From Serpens sp964410065 (GTDB lineage Bacteria > Pseudomonadota > Gammaproteobacteria > Pseudomonadales > Pseudomonadaceae), in NCBI GenBank assembly GCA_964410065.1, contig CAYPFO010000010.1, positions 1-64,000 on the forward strand: a stretch of 64,000 bases of DNA. Direction: 5' to 3'. Positions within the stretch are counted from its first letter, which is position 1. Each line of letters starts with the position of its first letter. The notes under the pieces were generated by a model that was given only the letters and a program-made list of their open reading frames with translations, did no database searches and was not told the DNA's origin. Below, piece after piece: positions 50,428 to 59,546 of this stretch. A program made the position numbers and the translations under genes.

Positions 50428-50796
50428 TTATCGAGTGGCCTGAACGGGTTTTTCCGGGTGGTAATGACCCAACTGACGCAGGGTTTCCAAGCGGGCCCGA
50501 GCACGGTAGGAATACTCGCTGGCTGGGAAACTTTTGATGATGTACAGGTAGGTCTGGGTAGCATCGATGAACAGGCTTTGGCGCTCCAGGCACTGCCCGC
50601 GCAGCATGGAGATTTCCGGCTGCATGTAGACCCGCGAACGGCTGGCACGGTCAGCCAACGACAACTGCAGCATCACTTGCTCGCAATCGCCTTGGTCATA
50701 AGCGCGGTAAGCTTGGTTCAGGTGTTTGTCGAGCGAAGCACGGGTACTGCAGCCGGCAACGGCGAGGATGGCAACCAGGATAAGCGGGATTTTCAT
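50428..50796 (-). CDS. Small TPR-like lipoprotein
   Basis: 122 residues with a lipoprotein signal (MKIPLILVAILAVAGCST, lipid Cys16). Helical repeats follow, resembling tetratricopeptides: LNQAYRAYDQGDCEQVMLQL and YLYIIKSFPASEYSYRARAR. It is divergent from another TPR-type lipoprotein gene 150 bp away, and both precede a usp gene; I recall similar lipoproteins at this locus in P. aeruginosa. Probably an outer-membrane-associated scaffold. Confidence 0.84.
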   Translation of the reverse strand: MKIPLILVAILAVAGCSTRASLDKHLNQAYRAYDQGDCEQVMLQLSLADRASRSRVYMQPEISMLRGQCLERQSLFIDATQTYLYIIKSFPASEYSYRARARLETLRQLGHYHPEKPVQATR

Positions 50797-50948
50797 AGGG
50801 GGGATCTCCTTCGTTTGCCAGTGTATCGACAGCTCCTTTGTTTTCTTCAGTCCGCTGCATAACCTCCGTTGGGTTGTGCCCGGGCACGACCCAGGCGGCA
50901 GCCCGGCGCTGCTAAACTGCAGCGCTACGCCTATCGCAAGGAATGCAC

Positions 50949-51749
50949 ATGCGCTCTGTCAGCCTCACCCTGCTCATGCTTACTCTGCTTGTCGGCTGTG
51001 CACCCACCACCCCACTTTTTATCGCCCAGATCACTACCCAGGAAGTCGAAAGCTACAAGGCCATGAAAGGCAAGCGCATGACCGCTGCCGTGGAAGAGGA
51101 AGGCGACCTGCTGACCTACAGCGCCCTGGCCATACGCGACGCCCACAGCCCGCAAGCCGAGCAGCTTTACCTGAGCGGCTATCGGGACACCAAGCTGAGC
51201 GAAGAGGTCCGCGCCATTGCGCTGTACCAGAACGGCCTGATTTATATGAGCCGTTACAACGATCAGCGCGACGATGCCAAAGCCCTGGCGTACTTCAAAC
51301 AGATTCTTGATGAGTTTCCTGCCAGCCAGGCAGCGGAGCGCGCAGAGGCGCGTATCGTCATGCTCCGCGAACGGGCCCGCCAGCCGGTACAGAAAAGCTC
51401 GCGGGAGTTGCTGGCCACCTGGCAACCGCAACGCAATCTCGATCTGGACAAGCCCAGCCTCGACGAAGACATGACGCTGCTGTCCCGGCGCGCCGTGCTC
51501 AAAGACCGGGTTCCGGAAGCCGAAGAGCTTTATATGCTGGCCCTGCGCGATCCCGCCATCAGTACCAGCATCAAGGAAAAGGCCCTCTACCAGATGGGCC
51601 TGATGTATCTGGCCCCCGACAACCCACGCGCCGATCGGGACAAGGGCATCAGCTACTTACGCCGCCTCCTCATTCAATACCCGGAAAGCGAGCTGACCGA
51701 CAAGGCCTCGCGTCATCTCGACCAGGCGCTGAACCACCAGGCACGCTGA
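50949..51749 (+). CDS. TPR/Sel1-type lipoprotein
   Basis: 266 residues. Lipoprotein signal SLTLLMLTLLVGCAP (lipid Cys near residue 17). Helical repeats include AIALYQNGLIYMSRYNDQRD, AYFKQILDEFPASQAAERAE, KALYQMGLMYLAPDNPRADR and LRRLLIQYPESELTDKASRH. The DEFP and QYPES turns are typical of TPR proteins of the BamD/YbgF type. AAGGA lies close to ATG 50943 and ATG 50949; I prefer 50949 for spacing. The function is unknown. Confidence 0.84.
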   Translation: MRSVSLTLLMLTLLVGCAPTTPLFIAQITTQEVESYKAMKGKRMTAAVEEEGDLLTYSALAIRDAHSPQAEQLYLSGYRDTKLSEEVRAIALYQNGLIYMSRYNDQRDDAKALAYFKQILDEFPASQAAERAEARIVMLRERARQPVQKSSRELLATWQPQRNLDLDKPSLDEDMTLLSRRAVLKDRVPEAEELYMLALRDPAISTSIKEKALYQMGLMYLAPDNPRADRDKGISYLRRLLIQYPESELTDKASRHLDQALNHQAR

Positions 51750-51817
51750 CCCAGATCAACCTCAGCCGGGGGATCTATGCTGGAATGCCTAGGATCTGTT
51801 TCCCCTGAGGATAAAAA

Positions 51818-52741
51818 ATGAACACCCACCAGTTGCTGGTCGTCATCGACCCCACCCAAGAAGCCCAACCGGCCCTGCAGCGCGCAACCTGGCTCGCGCG
51901 CCAAACCGGGGCCGTGATGGAGTTGCTACTGTGTGAGTATCATTCGGCACTGGAGGGCGGGCTGCTCGATGGCCCACGGCTGGAACATGCGCGCCGCTCC
52001 TTGCTTGAACAGCGCCGTACCTGGCTTGAGCAACTGGCGGAGCCCTTGCGCGCTGAAGGTTTAACCGTAACCTGCGAGGCCCGCTGGGGCCGTCCGCTGC
52101 ACAAGATGATTCTGGCCCGAGTGGCCGAGCTGCAGCCCGACCTCCTGTTCAAGTCCGGCCACCAGCATGGCCTGCTGCAACGGCTGTTCACTACCAACAC
52201 CTGCTGGCAACTGATCCGCCAATGTCCTTGCCCCCTTTGGTTGACCGGGGACCTCGACTGGCAGCCCAAGCGCCTGTGCGCCGCTGTCGACCCGCTGCAT
52301 GCGGCGGACAAGCCAGCCAGCCTGGATCATCAATTGATCGAAACCGCCCGACAGCTGGCGGACGCGTTCAAGTTGGAAGAGTTCATCGTGCACAGCCACG
52401 CCCCGGTACCCAACACGCTGATCTTCGATGTCGACCTGGCCACCACCTACGAGCAGTACCGTGAAGAAGAAGCCAAGGCGCACCACGCAGCCTTTGCCAA
52501 GCTGCTGGCCAGCCATCCCGACAGCGCGGCCAATGGTCAATTACTAGAGGGATATGCCGAGCAGACCATCCCGCGCTTCGTCGAGGAGCGAAACATCGAC
52601 CTGATGCTGATGGGCGCCATTGCACGCGGCAGTCTGGACAATGCGTTGATCGGCAATACCGCCGAACGCATCCTGGAAGCCGTGCACTGCGACCTGCTGG
52701 TTCTCAAGCCCGCGCAATTCGGTAGTGCACAGGAACAATGA
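51818..52741 (+). CDS. Tandem universal stress protein (UspE-like)
   Basis: 307 residues with two Usp domains (about 1-145 and 150-300). The first ends CPLWLTGDL. The second ends with the ATP-binding type segment IDLMLMGAIARGSLDNALIG, followed by NTAERILEAVHCDLLVLKP. Cytoplasmic. In P. aeruginosa Usp-type proteins support survival under oxygen limitation; here it directly precedes pyruvate kinase, which matters in fermentative survival, though co-transcription is not shown (56-bp gap). Confidence 0.9.
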   Translation: MNTHQLLVVIDPTQEAQPALQRATWLARQTGAVMELLLCEYHSALEGGLLDGPRLEHARRSLLEQRRTWLEQLAEPLRAEGLTVTCEARWGRPLHKMILARVAELQPDLLFKSGHQHGLLQRLFTTNTCWQLIRQCPCPLWLTGDLDWQPKRLCAAVDPLHAADKPASLDHQLIETARQLADAFKLEEFIVHSHAPVPNTLIFDVDLATTYEQYREEEAKAHHAAFAKLLASHPDSAANGQLLEGYAEQTIPRFVEERNIDLMLMGAIARGSLDNALIGNTAERILEAVHCDLLVLKPAQFGSAQEQ

Positions 52742-52797
52742 CTACAGGGTAACGGCGTAGTAGCCTCAGGACATGCTTGAAAAACCAGGAGTCCTGA

Positions 52798-54249
52798 ATG
52801 ATTTCGCGCCGCACCAAAATTGTCGCCACCCTCGGCCCCGCCAGCAGCTCCCCAGAGGTCGTGGAGAAACTGATCCTGGCAGGGCTCAACGTGGCCCGCC
52901 TGAATTTCTCCCATGGTACCCCCGATGAGCACAAGGCACGCGCCCGCATGGTGCGTGAGATTGCCGCCAAGCACGGGCGCTTCGTTGCGCTGCTCGGCGA
53001 CCTGCAAGGCCCAAAGATCCGCATCGCCAAATTCGCTGACAAGCGTATCGAGCTCAAGGAAGGCGACAGTTTCCGTTTCTCCGTCACCCACCCACGCGAT
53101 GCTGGTACCCAAGACGTGGTCGGCATCGACTACCCGGACCTGATCAAGGACTGCCGCGTCGGCGATGAACTGTTGCTCGACGATGGCCGCGTAGTAATGC
53201 GTGTCGAAACCACCACCGCCGATGAACTGCACTGTGTGGTGCTGACCGGCGGCCCGCTGTCCGACCACAAGGGCATCAACCGTCGCGGTGGCGGCCTGAC
53301 TGCCCCGGCCCTGACCGCCAAGGACAAAGCCGACATCAAGCTCGCCGCGGAAATGGAGCTGGACTACCTGGCCGTGTCCTTCCCGCGCGATGCCGCCGAT
53401 ATGGAACTGGCCCGCCGCCTGCGCGACGAAGCCGGTTGCACCGCCTGGCTGGTAGCCAAGATCGAACGTGCCGAAGCCGTGGCCGACGACGACACCCTCA
53501 ACGGCCTGATCCGCGCCAGCGACGCTGTGATGGTTGCCCGGGGCGACCTGGGCGTGGAAATCGGCGATGCCGAGCTGGTGGGCATTCAGAAGAAGATCAT
53601 CAAGTACGCCCGCGTGCAGAACAAGGCGGTGATCACCGCCACGCAAATGATGGAGTCGATGATCACCAACTCCATGCCGACACGTGCCGAAGTCTCCGAC
53701 GTGGCCAACGCCGTGCTCGACTACACCGACGCGGTGATGCTCTCTGCAGAAAGCGCCGCCGGCAGCTATCCGATCGAAGCCGTGGAAGCCATGGCCCGCG
53801 TCTGTCTGGGTGCCGAACGCAACCCGATCAGCCGCAAGTCGATGCACCGCCTCGGCGAGCAGTTCACCCGCTGCGACGAGAGCATCGCCCTGGCGACCAT
53901 GTACACCGCCAACCACTTCCCCGGTATCAAGGCCATCATCAGCCTCACCGAAAGTGGCTACAGCCCGCTGATCATGTCGCGCATCCGTTCCTCGGTACCG
54001 ATCTTCGCCTTCACCCCGCATCGCGAAACCCAGGCCCGCGTGGCGCTGTTCCGCGGTGTCGAGACCATCCCCTTCGACCCGGCCAACTTGCCGTCGGAGA
54101 AGGTCAGCCAGGCAGCGGTGGATGAACTGCTCAAACGCGGCGTGGTGCAGCAGGGTGACTGGGTGATCCTCACCAAGGGCGATAGCTATCACACCACCGG
54201 CGGTACCAACACCATGAAGATCCTGCACGTGGGCGAACCGCTGGCCTGA
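52798..54249 (+). CDS. pykA: Pyruvate kinase
   Basis: 483 residues. It makes pyruvate and ATP from PEP and ADP. Motifs in order: RRTKIVATLGPASSSPEVVE, NVARLNFSHGTPDEH, LLGDLQGPKIRIAKF, the active-site Lys region AWLVAKIERAEAV, DAVMVARGDLGVEIG, and ITATQMMESMITNSMPTRAE with DAVMLSAESAAGSYP. The C-terminal effector domain ends TGGTNTMKILHVGE. The length and position (after usp, before fumarase) match P. aeruginosa PykA rather than PykF. Confidence 0.95.
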   Translation: MISRRTKIVATLGPASSSPEVVEKLILAGLNVARLNFSHGTPDEHKARARMVREIAAKHGRFVALLGDLQGPKIRIAKFADKRIELKEGDSFRFSVTHPRDAGTQDVVGIDYPDLIKDCRVGDELLLDDGRVVMRVETTTADELHCVVLTGGPLSDHKGINRRGGGLTAPALTAKDKADIKLAAEMELDYLAVSFPRDAADMELARRLRDEAGCTAWLVAKIERAEAVADDDTLNGLIRASDAVMVARGDLGVEIGDAELVGIQKKIIKYARVQNKAVITATQMMESMITNSMPTRAEVSDVANAVLDYTDAVMLSAESAAGSYPIEAVEAMARVCLGAERNPISRKSMHRLGEQFTRCDESIALATMYTANHFPGIKAIISLTESGYSPLIMSRIRSSVPIFAFTPHRETQARVALFRGVETIPFDPANLPSEKVSQAAVDELLKRGVVQQGDWVILTKGDSYHTTGGTNTMKILHVGEPLA

Positions 54250-54299
54250 CGTGCAATCAGCGAACGGCCTGCTCAGGGCCTGCCACTTAGCGTCTTGTC

Positions 54300-54329
54300 G
54301 GGTCGACCTGCCTAACGGGCAGGTCGACC
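54300..54329 (+). other. Hairpin downstream of pykA
   Basis: GGTCGACCTGCC-TAAC-GGGCAGGTCGACC has a perfect 13-bp stem and no T-run. It is followed 25 bp later by a true terminator, giving two stacked hairpins. Confidence 0.65.
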
Positions 54330-54353
54330 ACTGACAATCCTCTCGCATTGACT

Positions 54354-54390
54354 GAAAACGCACCGCGCTCTAAAGCGCGGTGCGTTTTCA
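54354..54390 (+). terminator. Terminator of pykA
   Basis: AAAACGCACCGCGCT-CTAA-AGCGCGGTGCGTTTT has a 15-bp stem that includes its own A and T runs, so it should work in both directions. The remaining 54391-54624 up to fumarase holds no gene. Confidence 0.9.
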
Positions 54391-54624
54391 CCCGTCCTGT
54401 TTTTTGCGCAGCAGGCCATACAGCACAGCGGCGGCTTAGCCGCGCCACTGCTGAGTGCCAATCGAAAACCCCAACCGGGCCGATGCACTATTCAGCAACC
54501 AAGGTCGAGGCCTCGCGGCTGTCGGCCACCCAACCGGCGCGTTATACTGCCGCGCCTTTTGGTAATGCGCCGGGTCGTGGTCCGGCGTTTCCTTCGAGTT
54601 CCCGCCTTCCAGAGGAGCGCACCC

Positions 54625-56148
54625 ATGACCGTGATCAAGCAGGATGACCTGATCCAGAGCGTCGCCGACGCCCTGCAGTACATCTCCTACTACCATCCCA
54701 CCGATTTCATCCAGGCCATGCATGAGGCCTACCTGCGTGAAGAGTCGCCGGCTGCGCGCGACTCCATGGCGCAGATCCTGATCAACTCGCGCATGTGCGC
54801 CACCGGCCACCGGCCGATCTGCCAGGACACCGGTATCGTCACCGTCTTCGTGCGTGTCGGCATGGATGTGCGCTGGGATGGCGCCACCCTGAGCCTGGAC
54901 GACATGATCAACGAAGGCGTACGTCGCGCCTACAACCTGCCGGAAAACGTCCTGCGCGCCTCGATCCTGGCCGATCCGGCCGGCGCGCGCAAAAACACCA
55001 AGGACAACACCCCGGCGGTGATCCACTACTCCGTGGTGCCCGGCAATACCGTGGAAATCGACATCGCGGCCAAGGGCGGCGGTTCCGAGAACAAATCGAA
55101 GATGGCCATGCTCAACCCGTCCGACTCGATCGTCGACTGGGTCCTGAAGACCGTCCCGGAAATGGGCGCCGGCTGGTGCCCGCCGGGCATGCTCGGCATC
55201 GGCATCGGCGGTACCGCCGAGAAAGCCGCGGTGATGGCCAAGGAAGTGCTGATGGAGTCCATCGACATCCATGAGCTGAAAGCCCGCGGCCCGCAGAACC
55301 GCATCGAAGAAATGCGTTTGGAGCTGTTCGAGAAGGTCAACCAGCTGGGCATCGGCGCCCAGGGACTGGGCGGCCTGACCACCGTGCTCGACGTGAAGAT
55401 CATGGACTACCCGACCCACGCCGCCTCCCTGCCGGTGTGCATGATCCCCAACTGCGCGGCCACCCGCCACGCGCATTTCGTGCTCGACGGCAGCGGCCCG
55501 GCCGTGCTGGAAGCACCGGATCTGGACGCCTACCCGGAAATCGTCTGGGAAGCCGGCCCCTCCGCGCGCCGCGTCAACCTGGACACCCTGACCCCGGAAG
55601 ACGTGCAGAGCTGGAAGCCGGGCGAAACCGTGCTGCTCAACGGCAAGATGCTCACCGGCCGCGACGCCGCCCACAAGCGCATCGTCGACATGCTCAACAA
55701 GGGCGAGACGCTGCCGGTGGACCTCAAGGGCCGCTTCATCTATTACGTCGGCCCGGTCGATCCGGTTGGAGACGAAGTGGTTGGCCCGGCCGGCCCGACC
55801 ACTGCCACGCGCATGGACAAGTTCACTCGCCAGATCCTGGAAAGCACCGGTTTGCTGGGCATGATCGGCAAGTCCGAGCGCGGCCCGATCGCCATCGAAG
55901 CGATCAAGGACAACAAGGCCGTCTATCTGATGGCCGTGGGCGGCGCTGCTTACCTGGTCGCCCAGGCGATCAAGAAGTCCAAGGTGCTGGCCTTCCCGGA
56001 ACTGGGCATGGAAGCGATCTACGAGTTCGAGGTGAAGGACATGCCGGTAACGGTTGCGGTCGACACCAAGGGCGAGTCCGTGCACCTGACCGGACCTGCT
56101 CTGTGGAACAAGAAAATCGCCGAAAGCCTGGCGATTGAAGTGAAATAA
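54625..56148 (+). CDS. fumA: Class I fumarate hydratase
   Basis: 507 residues of the iron-sulphur (class I) fumarase family. It interconverts fumarate and malate with a [4Fe-4S] cluster. N-terminal alpha-domain segments are NSRMCATGHRPICQDTGIV, RKNTKDNTPAVIH, KGGGSENKSKMAM and IGIGGTAEKAAVMAKE. The C-terminal beta-domain starts near residue 315 and has GKMLTGRDAAHKRIVDML and GPTTATRMDKFTRQILESTG. ATG 54625 follows AGAGGAG. Oxidation-sensitive family; the oxygen-stable class II enzyme is not in the window. Confidence 0.95.
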   Translation: MTVIKQDDLIQSVADALQYISYYHPTDFIQAMHEAYLREESPAARDSMAQILINSRMCATGHRPICQDTGIVTVFVRVGMDVRWDGATLSLDDMINEGVRRAYNLPENVLRASILADPAGARKNTKDNTPAVIHYSVVPGNTVEIDIAAKGGGSENKSKMAMLNPSDSIVDWVLKTVPEMGAGWCPPGMLGIGIGGTAEKAAVMAKEVLMESIDIHELKARGPQNRIEEMRLELFEKVNQLGIGAQGLGGLTTVLDVKIMDYPTHAASLPVCMIPNCAATRHAHFVLDGSGPAVLEAPDLDAYPEIVWEAGPSARRVNLDTLTPEDVQSWKPGETVLLNGKMLTGRDAAHKRIVDMLNKGETLPVDLKGRFIYYVGPVDPVGDEVVGPAGPTTATRMDKFTRQILESTGLLGMIGKSERGPIAIEAIKDNKAVYLMAVGGAAYLVAQAIKKSKVLAFPELGMEAIYEFEVKDMPVTVAVDTKGESVHLTGPALWNKKIAESLAIEVK

Positions 56149-56165
56149 GCACGCCCCCGCGCGCG

Positions 56166-56203
56166 CAACAAGAAGCCCGGCCATGTGCCGGGCTTTTTGT
56201 TGC
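56166..56203 (+). terminator. Terminator of the fumarase gene
   Basis: AAGCCCGGC-CATGT-GCCGGGCTT with T run, embedded in a longer imperfect stem (CAACAAGAAGC / GCTTTTTGTTG), 17 bp past the stop. Confidence 0.92.
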
Positions 56204-56292
56204 GCAGGGAACGACTGTTGCGCGCCTGGCGACTTCGACACCCTTCACGACGCAGCGGAGTCGTCACCGGCTGGGGCAATTTTGGAGCAACA

Positions 56293-56874
56293 TCAAAGGC
56301 TGATCTGCGTCCCCAGCACACTCAGGAATTGCGCCAGCCACGCGGGATGGGCTGGCCAGGCGGGTGCGCTGACCAGGTTGCCATCGGTGTGCGCCTGATC
56401 CACGGCAATGTCCACGAACTCGCCGCCGGCCAGACGCACCTCCGGCGCGCAGGCCGGGTAGGCACTGCAGGAGCGGCCCTTGAGCACCCCGGCAGCCGCC
56501 AACAGCTGGGCACCGTGGCAGACGGCGGCAATCGGCTTGTCGGCATCGGCAAAGTGGCGCACCAGCGCCAACACCTGCTCATTCAAGCGCAGGTATTCCG
56601 GGGCGCGGCCGCCGGGAATCAATAGGGCATCATAGTCAGCAGCCCGGACCTCGGCAAAATCGAAGTTAAGGGTGAAACGGTGGCCAGGCTTTTCGCTGTA
56701 GGTCTGCGCGCCGTCGAAGTCATGGATGGCTGTGTGGACGTACTCGCCCGACTTCTTGTCCGGGCACACCGCATGGACCACATGCCCCACCATCAGCAGC
56801 GCCTGAAACGGCACCATGGTTTCGTAATCTTCGACGTAATCGCCCACCAGCATGAGAATCTTTTTCGCAGTCAT
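56293..56874 (-). CDS. DJ-1/PfpI family protein
   Basis: 193 residues, class I glutamine-amidotransferase-like fold. The nucleophile elbow is AAVCHGAQLLAAAG, and the conserved acidic residue precedes it in YDALLIPGGRAPEYLRL. An early Glu lies in ILMLVGDYVEDYETMVPFQA. Members act as glyoxalases, deglycases or proteases, or have unknown activity; the sequence does not decide. It stands alone between two lipid/lipoprotein-type genes and the fumarase terminator. Confidence 0.9.
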   Translation of the reverse strand: MTAKKILMLVGDYVEDYETMVPFQALLMVGHVVHAVCPDKKSGEYVHTAIHDFDGAQTYSEKPGHRFTLNFDFAEVRAADYDALLIPGGRAPEYLRLNEQVLALVRHFADADKPIAAVCHGAQLLAAAGVLKGRSCSAYPACAPEVRLAGGEFVDIAVDQAHTDGNLVSAPAWPAHPAWLAQFLSVLGTQISL

Positions 56875-56942
56875 TGGACGGTACCTGGGAAGGGGGTTGG
56901 CTGAATCAGCCTAGTGCCAACCTCGTATCGGAGCCAGGCGAT

Positions 56943-57545
56943 TCATATACCGATCTTGTCCAGCACCTCACCCACCCGGCGCCAGAAGCCGCGCTGCGGG
57001 CGTTCATGCTCGACACTCAGGGCAACGTTGCGCTCTGGCTGGGCCTGGTTGGTAAACAGCACTTCCCAGCCGTACAGGCGCTCGCCCACCAGTTGCAGCG
57101 GCCCGTCGCCGCGGTTGACTTGATCCAGGTGCGATGGTGGCGGATTGAGTTCGTCATAACGCAGGTAATAGCTGCGCCCGGCCTCGGTCTCCAGCATGAA
57201 GCTGGCCACATGAGTGAAGTCGAAGGGGCTTTCAGCCAGCAACGTCCAGAACGATCCGAACAACGGCCGGCGCACTTCCAGCTTGTAAGTGCCCGGTTCG
57301 GCGCGTAACAACAGGTAAGTGTCGCTGGGCAGGTTGCCTACATGCTGGTTGTCGAGGAACAGTCCCGGGGCCTCCAGCTCATGGTTGGCCCAGTCGGATT
57401 TGGGGCGATAGACGAAAATCAGCGCCTCTGTGGGCGTGTTCTCCCGCGGGTGGTAAAGAGTTCCATTCGTGGGAGCGAAGAAGGCCCCGTGCGATGCGCA
57501 ACCGCCCAGCAACAGGACCAACACAATCAACAGCGGGCGGCTCAT
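56943..57545 (-). CDS. DUF2846-type lipoprotein
   Basis: 200 residues with a lipoprotein signal (LLIVLVLLLGGCASHG, lipid Cys near residue 16). Beta-rich DUF2846-like domain: EALIFVYRPKSDWANHELEA, PGLFLDNQHVGNLPSDTYLL, AEPGTYKLEVRRPLFG, and EAGRSYYLRYDE. Likely inner- or outer-membrane-anchored. The function is unknown; it lies 82 bp downstream of the phospholipase-D-type gene. Confidence 0.83.
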   Translation of the reverse strand: MSRPLLIVLVLLLGGCASHGAFFAPTNGTLYHPRENTPTEALIFVYRPKSDWANHELEAPGLFLDNQHVGNLPSDTYLLLRAEPGTYKLEVRRPLFGSFWTLLAESPFDFTHVASFMLETEAGRSYYLRYDELNPPPSHLDQVNRGDGPLQLVGERLYGWEVLFTNQAQPERNVALSVEHERPQRGFWRRVGEVLDKIGI

Positions 57546-57627
57546 GCGCGCACCTCATTCAGGGATGTGGCCACGAGCATAGCCGCCGGTCGCCACGCCT
57601 CTCCCCCCGTCAAAAGTGTGGTGACAG

Positions 57628-58791
57628 TCAGTCGCGGCGCTGATCGATCAGGTTGATGACCAGCCGATCCAGCCACCCCCAGATGCGCTGGAATGCCCGC
57701 ATGCGCAACGGCCGGGCATGCCAGCTTTCCAGGGTGATTTCCAGGCTGCTCTCGAAATCATCGACGAAACAGTCGGCGACAGCCGCAGACAGGGATGGAT
57801 CGTAAGCCTCCAGGTTGGCTTCCAGGTTCCAGCGCAGGTTCCAATGGTCGAAGTTGCACGAGCCGATACTCACCCAGTCGTCCACCTGCACCATTTTCAG
57901 ATGCAGAAAACGCGGCTGGTATTCAAAGATCCGCACTCCGGCGCGTAACAGTCGCGGGTAGTAACGCTGGCCGGCGTAGCGAATCGGCGGGTGGTCGGTA
58001 TGACGACTGGTCAACAGCAGTTTCACGTCCACGCCCCGAAGGGCCGCCTTGATCAGCGCGCGGCGCACCTTGCGCGTCGGCAGAAAATAGGGCGTGGCCA
58101 GCCAGACTTGTTTCTTCGCCTGCCCAACGCTACGCAACAAGGCGCGCAAGATATCCCGGTGCTGGCGGGCGGCAGCATAGGCGACCCGCCCCAGCCCCTT
58201 TTCCCGCGGCGGCGATGCCGGCAGGCGCGCCGGCATCAACGGCTCACTTGGCCGCCAGAAACGTCGCTCACCACAGCGCTTCCACTGATAGTCGAACAGC
58301 GCGCGCCAGTCATCCAGCAAGGGGCCGCGCATCTCCACCATCACTTCGTGCCAGCTCTGCTCCAGCCGGTCCGGGTCCCAGAATTCATCCGTGGCGCCCG
58401 TCCCGCCCACATAGCCGATTTCATTATCCACGAGGAGGATTTTGCGGTGATCGCGAAACAGGTTGCGCACACCCCGACGCCAACGCAGCGGGTTGTACAG
58501 CAACAGCTCGACGCCGGCGGTCTGTAACGCTACGCGACTGGCATTACTCAGCTTCAGGCCGCCGAAGGCGTCGAACAGGCAACGTACCCGCACGCCTCGC
58601 TGCGCGGCGCCAATCAATACCTCGCTCAGCGCCTGGACGCAGCGCCCGTCCTCGACCAGATACAGTTCCAGCTCCACCTGCTCGCGAGCCTGGGCGATGG
58701 CCTCCAACATGCGTGGAAAAAAACACGTGCCATCGACCAGCAGGGCGAAGCGGTTGCCGCCGCGCCAGGGAAATACCGCACCGTCGCGCAT
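57628..58791 (-). CDS. Phospholipase D-type cardiolipin synthase (ClsB-like)
   Basis: 387 residues with two HKD motifs: HRKILLVD (in RDHRKILLVDNEIGYVGGTG) and HLKMVQVD (in RFLHLKMVQVDDWVSIGSCN), each followed by the Gly-Gly/Ser and Asn/Asp parts of the PLD site. There are no clear N-terminal membrane helices, as in ClsB rather than ClsA. It likely forms cardiolipin or exchanges phosphatidyl groups. ATG 58791 overlaps the stop of the upstream yceI gene by one base, so the two are translationally coupled. Confidence 0.9.
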   Translation of the reverse strand: MRDGAVFPWRGGNRFALLVDGTCFFPRMLEAIAQAREQVELELYLVEDGRCVQALSEVLIGAAQRGVRVRCLFDAFGGLKLSNASRVALQTAGVELLLYNPLRWRRGVRNLFRDHRKILLVDNEIGYVGGTGATDEFWDPDRLEQSWHEVMVEMRGPLLDDWRALFDYQWKRCGERRFWRPSEPLMPARLPASPPREKGLGRVAYAAARQHRDILRALLRSVGQAKKQVWLATPYFLPTRKVRRALIKAALRGVDVKLLLTSRHTDHPPIRYAGQRYYPRLLRAGVRIFEYQPRFLHLKMVQVDDWVSIGSCNFDHWNLRWNLEANLEAYDPSLSAAVADCFVDDFESSLEITLESWHARPLRMRAFQRIWGWLDRLVINLIDQRRD

Positions 58792-59363
58792 CAGCGGGCC
58801 ACGAAAATCAGCACCGCGCCCACTGGCACCGCCTGGCTGATGGCGCGCACGTTGGCCAGCTCGCGCAACACGTCCACGCCGTCAGCCAGGCCAAAGTCGC
58901 CGGCATGCAGGATCACAGGCGCCAGCGTTACCACCTGGAAGCGCTTCTCATCCAAGCGAGTGACCAACAGCTCGGCGCGCTGGGTTTGCTCGTGGCCATG
59001 CAACCTGACCACCAGCGGCAGGCGCAATTCAAGCTGCGCCCCGGGAGCCAGCTGGGCGATTGTGTTCAAGGACAAGCGCGCCTCGATGCTCGCCAAAGGG
59101 TAATTCTTGACGTCGAACAACAGCGCGCGCATGCGCTGGTCGCGCAAGGGAATGCCTGTGCTGACCGAGTCCAGGGCAATCTGCAGGTTTACCTGACCCT
59201 GATCGTCGACTCGGCCTTCCAGGGTCAGAAAGCGGTGCACCTCGGAAAGATTGCCCGTCTGGGTGGAGATGAACGACACACGAGACGAGTCATTGTCCAA
59301 CTGCCAGTCGGCGTAAGCCGGCAGTGCCAGGATAAAAAACACACAACTCAGCCAGCGGTGCAT
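58791..59363 (-). CDS. YceI family periplasmic lipid-binding protein
   Basis: 190 residues with a signal peptide (MHRWLSCVFFILALPAYA) and a YceI lipocalin-like barrel. It starts WQLDNDSSRVSFISTQTG and includes VNLQIALDSVSTGIPLRDQR, MRALLFDVKNYPLASIEARL and an end VLRELANVRAISQAVPVG. YceI proteins bind long-chain isoprenoids or other lipids. Coupling to a cardiolipin-synthase-type gene is suggestive of envelope lipid handling. Confidence 0.9.
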   Translation of the reverse strand: MHRWLSCVFFILALPAYADWQLDNDSSRVSFISTQTGNLSEVHRFLTLEGRVDDQGQVNLQIALDSVSTGIPLRDQRMRALLFDVKNYPLASIEARLSLNTIAQLAPGAQLELRLPLVVRLHGHEQTQRAELLVTRLDEKRFQVVTLAPVILHAGDFGLADGVDVLRELANVRAISQAVPVGAVLIFVAR

Positions 59364-59546
59364 GCAAGCTCCCTTTCAGCATATAAAAGTGCAGCACACG
59401 ATAGCCGTCGCGCTCGGCGCACTCAACCAGCGAAGCCTAGGCAGCCAAAGCGCAACCTGACAGCACCGGCATTGGAGTGATTGCGCATTTCCACCAGACT
59501 TGCCAGGCATCAGCCCAGCCCGGCCACCACAGCATTGAGGGCCACC

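Noticed and set aside
52537..54363. 608-codon open frame antisense to pykA
   Set aside because: It covers a strongly supported pyruvate kinase gene in full and lacks any domain; a common shadow at this GC content.
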